From positions 1-64,000 of the forward strand of contig NW_025408037.1 in assembly GCF_907165205.1 (NCBI RefSeq): a stretch of 64,000 bases of DNA, read 5' to 3'. A program made the translations under genes and the position numbers. Shown here in pieces: positions 38,159 through 50,471 of the stretch. The first letter of the stretch is position 1, and every line of letters starts with the position of its first letter. Below the pieces are notes generated by a model. The model worked only from the letters and a program-made list of their open reading frames with translations. It was not told the DNA's origin and did not search any database. The stretch comes from Coccinella septempunctata (lineage: Eukaryota; Arthropoda; Insecta; Coleoptera; Coccinellidae).

Positions 38159-41100
38159 GAAAACATCGTAGGAAGTAGTATCTCACCTAACTCAACCCAA
38201 ATCGACGATAAAAAGCATAGGTCACGCTTCATATAAGAAAGTCGTTCGGACTGAAAATTCCACATATAGTAAAATGTGAGGTTCGGAGACATAATTTTCT
38301 TTTTTTCAAAAATTTGGGAAGATATGAACGGAAAACTTCGTAGGAAGTAGTATCTCACCTAAGTCAACCCAAATCGACGATAAAAAGCATAGGTCACGCT
38401 TCATATAAGAAAGTCGTTCGGACTCTGAAAATTCCACATATAGTAAAATGTGAGGTTCGGAGACATAATTTTCATTTTTTCAAAAATTAGGGAAGGTATG
38501 AACGGGAAACTTCGTAGGAAGTTGTATCTCACCTAATTACACCCAAATCGACGATAAAAACCATAGGTCACGCTTCATATAAGAAAGTCGTTCGGACTCT
38601 GAAAATTCCACATATAGTAAAATGTGAGGTTCGGAGACATAATTTTCATTTTTTCAAAAACTAGGGAAGGTATGAACGGAAAACTTCGTAGGAAGTAGCA
38701 TCTCACCTAATTCAACCCAAATCGACGATAAAAAGCATAGGTCACGCTTCATATAAGAAAGTCGTTCGGACTCTGAAAATTCCACATATAGTAAAATGTG
38801 ATTTTCTTATTTTTCAAAAACTAGGGAAGGTATGAACGGAAAACTTCGTAGGAAGTAGTATCTCACCTAACTCAACCCAAATCGACGATAAAAAGCATAG
38901 GTCACGCTTCATATAAGAAAGTCGTTCGGACTCTGAAAATTCCACATATAGTAAAATGTGAGGTTCGGAGACATAATTTTCTTTTTTTCAAAAATTAGGG
39001 AAGATATGAACGGAAAACTTCGTAGGAAGTAGTATCTCACCTAACTCAACCCAAATCGACGATAAAAAGCATAGGTCACGCTTCATATAAGAAAGTCGTT
39101 CGGACTCTGAAAATTCCACATATAGTAAAATGTGAGGTTCGGAGACATAATTTTCATTTTTTCAAAAATTAGGGAAGGTATGAACGGGAAACTTCGTAGG
39201 AAGTTGTATCTCACCTAATTACACCCAAATCGACGATAAAAACCATAGGTCACGCTTCATATAAGAAAGTCGTTCGGACTCTGAAAATTCCACATATAGT
39301 AAAATGTGAGGTTCGGAGACATAATTTTCATTTTTTCAAAAATTAGGGAAGGTATGAACGGGAAACTTCGTAGGAAGTTGTATCTCACCTAATTACACCC
39401 AAATCGACGATAAAAACCATAGGTCACGCTTCATATAAGAAAGTCGTTCGGACTCTGAAAATTCCACATATAGTAAAATGTGAGGTTCGGAGACATAATT
39501 TTCATTTTTTCAAAAACTAGGGAAGGTATGAACGGAAAACTTCCTAGGAAGTAGTATCTCACCTAAGTCAACCCAAATCGACGATAAAAAGCATAGGTCA
39601 CGCTTCATATAAGAAAGTCGTTCGGACTCTGAAAATTCCACATATAGTAAAATGTGAGGTTCGGAGACATAATTTTCATTTTTTCAAAAATTAGGGAAGG
39701 TATGAACGGGAAACTTCGTAGGAAGTAGTATCTCACCTAATTACACCCAAATCGACGATAAAAACCATAGGTCACGCTTCATATAAGAAAGTCGTTCGGA
39801 CTCTGAAAATTCCACATATAGTAAAATGTGAGGTTCGGAGACATAATTTTCATTTTTTCAAAAACTAGGGAAGGTATGAACGGAAAACTTCGTAGGAAGT
39901 AGTATCTCACCTAATTCAACCCAAATCGACGATAAAAACCATAGGTCACGCTTCATATAAGAAAGTCGTTCGGACTCTGAAAATTCCACATATAGTAGAA
40001 TGTGATTTTCTTATTTTTCAAAAACTAGGGAAGGTATGAACGGAAAACTTCGTAGGAAGTAGTATCTCACCTAACTCAACCCAAATCGACGATAAAAAGC
40101 ATAGGTCACGCTTCATATAAGAAAGTCGTTCGGACTCTGAAAATTCCACATATAGTAAAATGTGAGGTTCGGAGACATAATTTTCTTTTTTTCAAAAATT
40201 AGGGAAGATATGAACGGAAAACTTCGTAGGAAGTAGTATCTCACCTAACTCAACCCAAATCGACGATAAAAAGCATAGGTCACGCTTCATATAAGAAAGT
40301 CGTTCGGACTCTGAAAATTCCACATATAGTAAAATGTGAGGTTCGGAGACATAATTTTCATTTTTTCAAAAATTAGGGAAGGTATGAACGGGAAACTTCG
40401 TAGGAAGTTGTATCTCACCTAATTACACCCAAATCGACGATAAAAACCATAGGTCACGCTTCATATAAGAAAGTCGTTCGGACTCTGAAAATTCCACATA
40501 TAGTAAAATGTGAGGTTCGGAGACATAATTTTCATTTTTTCAAAAACTAGGGAAGGTATGAACGGAAAACTTCCTAGGAAGTAGTATCTCACCTAAGTCA
40601 ACCCAAATCGACGATAAAAAGCATAGGTCACGCTTCATATAAGAAAGTCGTTCGGACTCTGAAAATTCCACATATAGTAAAATGTGAGGTTCGGAGACAT
40701 AATTTTCATTTTTTCAAAAATTAGGGAAGGTATGAACGGGAAACTTCGTAGGAAGTTGTATCTCACCTAATTACACCCAAATCGACGATAAAAACCATAG
40801 GTCACGCTTCATATAAGAAAGTCGTTCGGACTCTGAAAATTCCACATATAGTAAAATGTGAGGTTCGGAGACATAATTTTCATTTTTTCAAAAACTAGGG
40901 AAGGTATGAACGGAAAACTTCGTAGGAAGTAGTATCTCACCTAATTCAACCCAAATCGACGATAAAAACCATAGGTCACGCTTCATATAAGAAAGTCGTT
41001 CGGACTCTGAAAATTCCACATATAGTAAAATGTGATTTTCTTATTTTTCAAAAACTAGGGAAGGTATGAACGGAAAACTTCGTAGGAAGTAGTATCTCAC

Positions 41101-41942
41101 CTAACTCAACCCAAATCGACGATAAAAAGCATAGGTCACGCTTCATATAAGAAAGTCGTTCGGACTCTGAAAATTCCACATATAGTAAAATGTGAGGTTC
41201 GGAGACATAATTTTCTTTTTTTCAAAAATTAGGGAAGATATGAACGGAAAACTTCGTAGGAAGTAGTATCTCACCTAACTCAACCCAAATCGACGATAAA
41301 AAGCATAGGTCACGCTTCATATAAGAAAGTCGTTCGGACTCTGAAAATTCCACATATAGTAAAATGTGAGGTTCGGAGACATAATTTTCATTTTTTCAAA
41401 AATTAGGGAAGGTATGAACGGGAAACTTCGTAGGAAGTTGTATCTCACCTAATTACACCCAAATCGACGATAAAAACCATAGGTCACGCTTCATATAAGA
41501 AAGTCGTTCGGACTCTGAAAATTCCACATATAGTAAAATGTGAGGTTCGGATACATAATTTTCATTTTTTCAAAAACTAGGGAAGGTATGAACGGAAAAC
41601 TTCCTAGGAAGTAGTATCTCACCTAAGTCAACCCAAATCGACGATAAAAAGCATAGGTCACGCTTCATATAAGAAAGTCGTTCGGACTCTGAAAATTCCA
41701 CATATAGTAAAATGTGAGGTTCGGAGACATAATTTTCATTTTTTCAAAAATTAGGGAAGATATGAACGGGAAACTTCGTAGGAAGTAGTATCTCACCTAA
41801 TTACACTAAAATCGACGAAAAAAACCATAGGTCACGCTTCATATAAGAAAGTCGTTCGGACTCTGAAAATTCCACATATAGTAAAATGTGAGGTTCGGAG
41901 ACATAATTTTCATTTTTTCAAAAACTAGGGAAGATATGAACG
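38159..41942 (+). repeat. E-bounded block 2 (three E monomers)
   Basis: G at 38159..38330, then A(gtca) and B, then E at 38679, 39883 and 40913, spaced 1204 and 1030 bp. TATAGTAGAATG in the E at 39883 is shared with the E copies at 35735 and 59412. Ends with A, A, B, C, D (41073..41942). GGATACAT near 41549 is private. Confidence 0.9.
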
Positions 41943-42639
41943 GAAAACATCGTAGGAAGTAGTATCTCACCTAACTCAACCCAAATCGACGATAAAAAGC
42001 ATAGGTCACGCTTCATATAAGAAAGTCGTTCGGACTCTGAAAATTCCACATATAGTAAAATGTGAGGTTCGGAGACATAATTTTCTTTTTTTCAAAAATT
42101 TGGGAAGATATGAACGGAAAACTTCGTAGGAAGTAGTATCTCACCTAACTCAACCCAAATCGACGATAAAAAGCATAGGTCACGCTTCATATAAGAAAGT
42201 CGTTCGGACTCTGAAAATTCCACATATAGTAAAATGTGAGGTTCGGAGACATAATTTTCTTATTTTTCAAAAATTAGGGAAGATATGAACGGGAAACTTC
42301 GTAGGAAGTAGTATCTCACCTAACTCAACCCAAATCGACGATAAAAAGCATAGGTCACGCTTCATATAAGAAAGTCGTTCGGACTCTGAAAATTCCACAT
42401 ATAGTAAAATGTGAGGTTCGGAGACATAATTTTCATTTTTTCAAAAATTAGGGAAGATATGAACGGGAAACTTCGTAGGAAGTAGTATCTCACCTAATTA
42501 CACTAAAATCGACGAAAAAAAACATAGGTCACGCTTCATATAAGAAAGTCGTTCGGACTCTGAAAATTCCACATATAGTAAAATGTGAGGTTCGGAGACA
42601 TAATTTTCATTTTTTCAAAAATTAGGGAAGATATGAACG
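41943..42639 (+). repeat. 4-mer HOR variant with ACATCG first monomer
   Basis: The first monomer has the G-type 5' haplotype (ACATCG) but keeps CTCT and is 174 bp, with TTTGGG. The remaining three are canonical; D starts at 42466. It shows the ACATCG haplotype exists without the CT deletion. Confidence 0.87.
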
Positions 42640-43855
42640 GAAAACATCGTAGGAAGTAGTATCTCACCTAACTCAACCCAAATCGACGATAAAAAGCATA
42701 GGTCACGCTTCATATAAGAAAGTCGTTCGGACTCTGAAAATTCCACATATAGTAAAATGTGAGGTTCGGAGACATAATTTTCTTTTTTTCAAAAATTTGG
42801 GAAGATATGAACGGAAAACTTCGTAGGAAGTAGTATCTCACCTAACTCAACCCAAATCGACGATAAAAAGCATAGGTCACGCTTCATATAAGAAAGTCGT
42901 TCGGACTCTGAAAATTCCACATATAGTAAAATGTGAGGTTCGGAGACATAATTTTCATTTTTTCAAAAATTAGGGAAGGTATGAACGGGAAACTTCGTAG
43001 GAAGTTGTATCTCACCTAATTACACCCAAATCGACGATAAAAACCATAGGTCACGCTTCATATAAGAAAATCGTTCGGACTCTGAAAATTCCACATATAG
43101 TAAAATGTGAGGTTCGGAGACATAATTTTCATTTTTTCAAAAACTAGGGAAGGTATGAACGGAAAACTTCCTAGGAAGTAGTATCTCACCTAAGTCAACC
43201 CAAATCGACGATAAAAAGCATAGGTCACGCTTCATATAAGAAAGTCGTTCGGACTCTGAAAATTCCACATATAGTAAAATATGAGGTTCGGAGACATAAT
43301 TTTCATTTTTTCAAAAATTAGGGAAGGTATGAACGGGAAACTTCGTAGGAAGTTGTATCTCACCTAATTACACCCAAATCGACGATAAAAACCATAGGTC
43401 ACGCTTCATATAAGAAAGTCGTTCGGACTCTGAAAATTCCACATATAGTAAAATGTGAGGTTCGGAGACATAATTTTCATTTCTTCAAAAACTAGGGAAG
43501 GTATGAACGGAAAACTTCCTAGGAAGTAGTATCTCACCTAAGTCAACCCAAATCGACGATAAAAAGCATAGGTCACGCTTCATATAAGAAAGTCGTTCGG
43601 ACTGGAAATTCCACATATAGTAAAATGTGAGGTTCGGAGACATAATTTTCATTTTTTCAAAAATTAGGGAAGATATGAACGGGAAACTTCGTAGGAAGTA
43701 GTATCTCACCTAATTACACTAAAATCGACGAAAAAAACCATAGGTCACGCTTCATATAAGAAAGTCGTTCGGACTCTGAAAATTCCACATATAGTAAAAT
43801 GTGAGGTTCGGAGACATAATTTTCATTTTTTCAAAAACTAGGGAAGGTATGAACG
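42640..43855 (+). repeat. 7-mer HOR variant, 1216 bp, with a 172-bp sixth monomer
   Basis: ACATCG (CT7C) replaces the first C, then A, B, C (ATATGAGG), B, C, D. The sixth monomer (43510..43681) has GGACTGGAAA: the CT deletion on a C-type CTCTGG background. CATTTCTTC near 43480 and AAGAAAATCG near 43070 are private or nearly so. Confidence 0.87.
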
Positions 43856-44552
43856 GAAAACTTCGTAGGAAGTAGTATCTCACCTAACTCAACCCAAATC
43901 GACGATAAAAAGCATAGGTCACACTTCATATAAGAAAGTCGTTCGGACTCTGAAAATTCCACATATAGTAAAATGTGAGGTTCGGAGACATAATTTTCTT
44001 TTTTTCAAAAATTAGGGAAGATATGAACGGAAAACTTCGTAGGAAGTAGTATCTCACCTAACTCAACCCAAATCGACGATAAAAAGCATAGGTCACGCTT
44101 CATATAAGAAAGTCGTTCGGACTCTGAAAATTCCACATATAGTAAAATGTGAGGTTCGGAGACATAATTTTCTTATTTTTCAAAAATTAGGGAAGATATG
44201 AACGGGAAACTTCGTAGGAAGTAGTATCTCACCCAACTCAACCCAAATCGACGATAAAAAGCATAGGTCACGCTTCATATAAGAAAGTCGTTCGGACTCT
44301 GGAAATTCCACATATAGTAAAATGTGAGGTTCGGAGACATAATTTTCATTTTTTCAAAAATTAGGGAAGATATGAACGGGAAACTTCGTAGGAAGTAGTA
44401 TCTCACCTAATTACACTAAAATCGACGAAAAAAACCGTAGGTCACGCTTCATATAAGAAAGTCGTTCGGACTCTGAAAATTCCACATATAGTAAAATGTG
44501 AGGTTCGGAGACATAATTTTCATTTTTTCAAAAACTAGGGAAGGTATGAACG
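43856..44552 (+). repeat. 4-mer HOR (697 bp)
   Basis: Canonical order. GGTCACAC near 43923, CACCCAACTC near 44232, CTCTGGAAA in the gA, and CCGTAGG in the D (44379). Confidence 0.88.
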
Positions 44553-45944
44553 GAAAACTTCGTAGGAAGTAGTATCTCACCTAACTCAACCCAAATCGAC
44601 GATAAAAAGCATAGGTCACGCTTCGTATAAGAAAGTCGTTCGGACTCTGAAAATTCCACATATAGTAAAATGTCAGGTTCGGAGACATAATTTTCATTTT
44701 TTCAAAAACTAGGGAAGGTATGAACGGAAAACTTCCTAGGAAGTAGTATCTCACCTAAGTCAACCCAAATCGACGATAAAAAGCATAGGTCACGCTTCAT
44801 ATAAGAAAGTCGTTCGGACTCTGAAAATTCCACATATAGTAAAATGTGAGGTTCGGAGACATAATTTTCTTTTTTTCAAAAATTTGGGAAGATATGAACG
44901 GAAAACTTCGTAGGAAGTAGTATCTCACCTAACTCAACCCAAATCGACGATAAAAAGCATAGGTCACGCTTCATATAAGAAAGTCGTTCGGACTCTGAAA
45001 ATTCCACATATAGTAAAATGTGAGGTTCGGAGACATAATTTTCATTTTTTCAAAAACTAGGGAAGGTATGAACGGGAAACTTCGTAGGAAGTTGTATCTC
45101 ACCTAATTACACCCAAATCGACGATAAAAACCATAGGTCACGCTTCATATAAGAAAGTCGTTCGGACTCTGAAAATTCCACATATAGTAAAATGTGAGGT
45201 TCGGAGACATAATTTTCATTTTTTCAAAAACTAGGGAAGGTATGAACGGAAAACTTCCTAGGAAGTAGTATCTCACCTAAGTACACCCAAATCGACGATA
45301 AAAAGCATAGGTCACGCTTCATATAAGAAAGTCGTTCGGACTCTGAAAATTCCACATATAGTAAAATATGAGGTTCGGAGACATAATTTTCATTTTTTCA
45401 AAAATTAGGGAAGGTATGAACGGGAAACTTCGTAGGAAGTTGTATCTCACCTAATTACACCCAAATCGACGATAAAAACCATAGGTCACGCTTCATATAA
45501 GAAAGTCGTTCGGACTCTGAAAATTCCACATATAGTAAAATGTGAGGTTCGGAGACATAATTTTCATTTTTTCAAAAACTAGGGAAGGTATGAACGGAAA
45601 ACTTCCTAGGAAGTAGTATCTCACCTAAGTCAACCCAAATCGACGATAAAAAGCATAGGTCACGCTTCATATAAGAAAGTCGTTCGGACTCTGGAAATTC
45701 CACATATAGTAAAATGTGAGGTTCGGAGACATAATTTTCATTTTTTCAAAAATTAGGGAAGATATGAACGGGAAACTTCGTAGGAAGTAGTATCTCACCT
45801 AATTACACTAAAATCGACGAAAAAAACCATAGGTCACGCTTCATATAAGAAAGTCGTTCGGACTCTGAAAATTCCACATATAGTAAAATGTGAGGTTCGG
45901 AGACATAATTTTCATTTTTTCAAAAACTAGGGAAGATATGAACG
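44553..45944 (+). repeat. A monomer plus 7-mer HOR copy 9
   Basis: A at 44553 has CTTCGTATAAG and TGTCAGG. The 7-mer is 44727..45944 in standard order; its C at 45249 has CTAAGTACACCC, a C/B mosaic. The whole segment is duplicated at 47686..49077. Confidence 0.88.
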
Positions 45945-46641
45945 GAAAACATCGTAGGAAGTAGTATCTCACCTAACTCAACCCAAATCGACGATAAAAA
46001 GCATAGGTCACGCTTCATATAAGAAAGTCGTTCGGACTCTGAAAATTCCACATATAGTAAAATGTGAGGTTCGGAGACATAATTTTCTTTTTTTCAAAAA
46101 TTTGGGAAGATATGAACGGAAAACTTCGTAGGAAGTAGTATCTCACCTAACTCAACCCAAATCGACGATAAAAAGCATAGGTCACGCTTCATATAAGAAA
46201 GTCGTTCGGACTCTGAAAATTCCACATATAGTAAAATGTGAGGTTCGGAGACATAATTTTCTTATTTTTCAAAAATTAGGGAAGATATGAACGGGAAACT
46301 TCGTAGGAAGTAGTATCTCACCTAACTCAACCCAAATCGACGATAAAAAGCATAGGTCACGCTTCATATAAGAAAGTCGTTCGGACTCTGAAAATTCCAC
46401 ATATAGTAAAATGTGAGGTTCGGAGACATAATTTTCATTTTTTCAAAAATTAGGGAAGATATGAACGGGAAACTTCGTAGGAAGTAGTATCTCACCTAAT
46501 TACACTAAAATCGACGAAAAAAACCATAGGTCACGCTTCATATAAGAAAGTCGTTCGGACTCTGAAAATTCCACATATAGTAAAATGTGAGGTTCGGAGA
46601 CATAATTTTCATTTTTTCAAAAACTAGGGAAGATATGAACG
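45945..46641 (+). repeat. 4-mer HOR variant with ACATCG first monomer
   Basis: Same build as 41943..42639: ACATCG without CT deletion, then A (CTTAT5C), gA, D (46468). Confidence 0.87.
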
Positions 46642-47685
46642 GAAAACATCGTAGGAAGTAGTATCTCACCTAACTCAACCCAAATCGACGATAAAAAGCA
46701 TAGGTCACGCTTCATATAAGAAAGTCGTTCGGACTCTGAAAATTCCACATATAGTAAAATGTGAGGTTCGGAGACATAATTTTCTTTTTTTCAAAAATTT
46801 GGGAAGATAAGAACGGAAAACTTCGTAGGAAGTAGTATCTCACCTAACTCAACCCAAATCGACGATAAAAACCATAGGTCACGCTTCATATAAGAAAGTC
46901 GTTCGGACTCTGAAAATTCCACATATAGTAAAATGTGAGGTTCGGAGACATAATTTTCATTTTTTCAAAAATTAGGGAAGGTATGAACGGGAAACTTCGT
47001 AGGAAGTTGTATCTCACCTAATTACACCCAAATCGACGATAAAAACCATAGGTCACGCTTCATATAAGAAAATCGTTCGGACTCTGAAAATTCCACATAT
47101 AGTAAAATGTGAGGTTCGGAGACATAATTTTCTTTTTTTCAAAAATTTGGGAAGATATGAACGGAAAACTTCGTAGGAAGTAGTATCTCACCTAACTCAA
47201 CCCAAATCGACGATAAAAAGCATAGGTCACGCTTCATATAAGAAAGTCGTTCGGACTCTGAAAATTCCACATATAGTAAAATGTGAGGTTCGGAGACATA
47301 ATTTTCATTTTTTCAAAAATTAGGGAAGGTATGAACGGGAAACTTCGTAGGAAGTTGTATCTCACCTAATTACACCCAAATCGACGATAAAAACCATAGG
47401 TCACGCTTCATATAAGAAAGTCGTTCGGACTCTGAAAATTCCACATATAGTAAAATGTGAGGTTCGGAGACATAATTTTCATTTTTTCAAAAACTAGGGA
47501 AGATATGAACGGAAAACATCGTAGGAAGTAGTATCTCACCTAACTCAACCCAAATCGACGATAAAAAGCATAGGTCACGCTTCATATAAGAAAGTCGTTC
47601 GGACTCTGAAAATTCCACATATAGTAAAATGTGAGGTTCGGAGACATAATTTTCTTTTTTTCAAAAATTTGGGAAGGTATGAACG
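46642..47685 (+). repeat. Six monomers: ACATCG, A, B, A, B, ACATCG
   Basis: Starts 46642, 46816, 46990, 47164, 47338, 47512. GATAAGAACGG near 46808 replaces GATATGAACGG. The B at 46990 has AAGAAAATCG, as near 43070, and an anomalous CT7C/TTTGGG tail, so it is a B/C mosaic. This is the most irregular stretch of the right half. Confidence 0.82.
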
Positions 47686-49077
47686 GAAAACTTCGTAGGA
47701 AGTAGTATCTCACCTAACTCAACCCAAATCGACGATAAAAAGCATAGGTCACGCTTCGTATAAGAAAGTCGTTCGGACTCTGAAAATTCCACATATAGTA
47801 AAATGTCAGGTTCGGAGACATAATTTTCATTTTTTCAAAAACTAGGGAAGGTATGAACGGAAAACTTCCTAGGAAGTAGTATCTCACCTAAGTCAACCCA
47901 AATCGACGATAAAAACCATAGGTCACGCTTCATATAAGAAAGTCGTTCGGACTCTGAAAATTCCACATATAGTAAAATGTGAGGTTCGGAGACATAATTT
48001 TCTTTTTTTCAAAAATTTGGGAAGATATGAACGGAAAACTTCGTAGGAAGTAGTATCTCACCTAACTCAACCCAAATCGACGATAAAAAGCATAGGTCAC
48101 GCTTCATATAAGAAAGTCGTTCGGACTCTGAAAATTCCACATATAGTAAAATGTGAGGTTCGGAGACATAATTTTCATTTTTTCAAAAATTAGGGAAGGT
48201 ATGAACGGAAAACTTCGTAGGAAGTTGTATCTCACCTAATTACACCCAAATCGACGATAAAAACCATAGGTCACGCTTCATATAAGAAAGTCGTTCGGAC
48301 TCTGAAAATTCCACATATAGTAAAATGTGAGGTTCGGAGACATAATTTTCATTTTTTCAAAAACTAGGGAAGGTATGAACGGAAAACTTCCTAGGAAGTA
48401 GTATCTCACCTAAGTCAACCCAAATCGACGATAAAAAGCATAGGTCACGCTTCATATAAGAAAGTCGTTCGGACTCTGAAAATTCCACATATAGTAAAAT
48501 ATGAGGTTCGGAGACATAATTTTCATTTTTTCAAAAATTAGGGAAGGTATGAACGGGAAACTTCGTAGGAAGTTGTATCTCACCTAATTACACCCAAATC
48601 GACGATAAAAACCATAGGTCACGCTTCATATAAGAAAGTCGTTCGGACTCTGAAAATTCCACATATAGTAAAATGTGAGGTTCGGAGACATAATTTTCAT
48701 TTTTTCAAAAACTAGGGAAGGTATGAACGGAAAACTTCCTAGGAAGTAGTATCTCACCTAAGTCAACCCAAATCGACGATAAAAAGCATAGGTCACGCTT
48801 CATATAAGAAAGTCGTTCGGACTCTGAAAATTCCACATATAGTAAAATGTGAGGTTCGGAGACATAATTTTCATTTTTTCAAAAATTAGGGAAGATATGA
48901 ACGGGAAACTTCGTAGGAAGTAGTATCTCACCTAATTACACTAAAATCGACGAAAAAAACCATAGGTCACGCTTCATATAAGAAAGTCGTTCGGACTCTG
49001 AAAATTCCACATATAGTAAAATGTGAGGTTCGGAGACATAATTTTCATTTTTTCAAAAACTAGGGAAGGTATGAACG
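47686..49077 (+). repeat. A monomer plus 7-mer HOR copy 10
   Basis: Copy of 44553..45944 at +3133, including CTTCGTATAAG and TGTCAGG. The first C of the 7-mer (47860) has AAAAACCAT, and the third unit starts GAAAAC. Confidence 0.88.
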
Positions 49078-50471
49078 GAAAACTTCGTAGGAAGTAGTAT
49101 CTCACCTAACTCAACCCAAATCGACGATAAAAAGCATAGGTCACGCTTCATATAAGAAAGTCGTTCGGACTCTGAAAATTCCACATATAGTAAAATGTGA
49201 GGTTCGGAGACATAATTTTCTTTTTTTCAAAAATTAGGGAAGATATGAACGGAAAACTTCGTAGGAAGTAGTATCTCACCTAACTCAACCCAAATCGACG
49301 ATAAAAAGCATAGGTCACGCTTCATATAAGAAAGTCGTTCGGACTCTGAAAATTCCACATATAGTAAAATGTGAGGTTCGGAGACATAATTTTCTTATTT
49401 TTCAAAAATTAGGGAAGATATGAACGGGAAACTTCGTAGGAAGTAGTATCTCACCTAACTCAACCCAAATCGACGATAAAAAGCATAGGTCACGCTTCAT
49501 ATAAGAAAGTCGTTCGGACTCTGAAAATTCCACATATAGTAAAATGTGAGGTTCGGAGACATAATTTTCATTTTTTCAAAAATTAGGGAAGATATGAACG
49601 GGAAACTTCGTAGGAAGTAGTATCTCACCTAATTACACTAAAATCGACGAAAAAAACCGTAGGTCACGCTTCATATAAGAAAGTCGTTCGGACTCTGAAA
49701 ATTCCACATATAGTAAAATGTGAGGTTCGGAGACATAATTTTCATTTTTTCAAAAACTAGGGAAGGTATGAACGGAAAACTTCGTAGGAAGTAGTATCTC
49801 ACCTAACTCAACCCAAATCGACGATAAAAAGCATAGGTCACGCTTCATATAAGAAAGTCGTTCGGACTCTGAAAATTCCACATATAGTAAAATGTGAGGT
49901 TCGGAGACATAATTTTCTTTTTTTCAAAAATTAGGGAAGATATGAACGGAAAACTTCGTAGGAAGTAGTATCTCACCTAACTCAACCCAAATCGACGATA
50001 AAAAGCATAGGTCACGCTTCATATAAGAAAGTCGTTCGGACTCTGAAAATTCCACATATAGTAAAATGTGAGGTTCGGAGACATAATTTTCTTATTTTTC
50101 AAAAATTAGGGAAGATATGAACGGGAAACTTCGTAGGAAGTAGTATCTCACCTAACTCAACCCAAATCGACGATAAAAAGCATAGGTCACGCTTCATATA
50201 AGAAAGTCGTTCGGACTCTGGAAATTCCACATATAGTAAAATGTGAGGTTCGGAGACATAATTTTCATTTTTTCAAAAATTAGGGAAGATATGAACGGGA
50301 AACTTCGTAGGAAGTAGTATCTCACCTAATTACACTAAAATCGACGAAAAAAACCATAGGTCACGCTTCATATAAGAAAGTCGTTCGGACTCTGAAAATT
50401 CCACATATAGTAAAATGTGAGGTTCGGAGACATAATTTTCATTTTTTCAAAAACTAGGGAAGATATGAACG
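49078..50471 (+). repeat. Two tandem 4-mer HORs (2 x 697 bp)
   Basis: Units 49078..49774 (D with CCGTAGG) and 49775..50471 (gA with CTCTGGAAA). Correspond to 29879..31272 at offset 19199. Confidence 0.92.
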
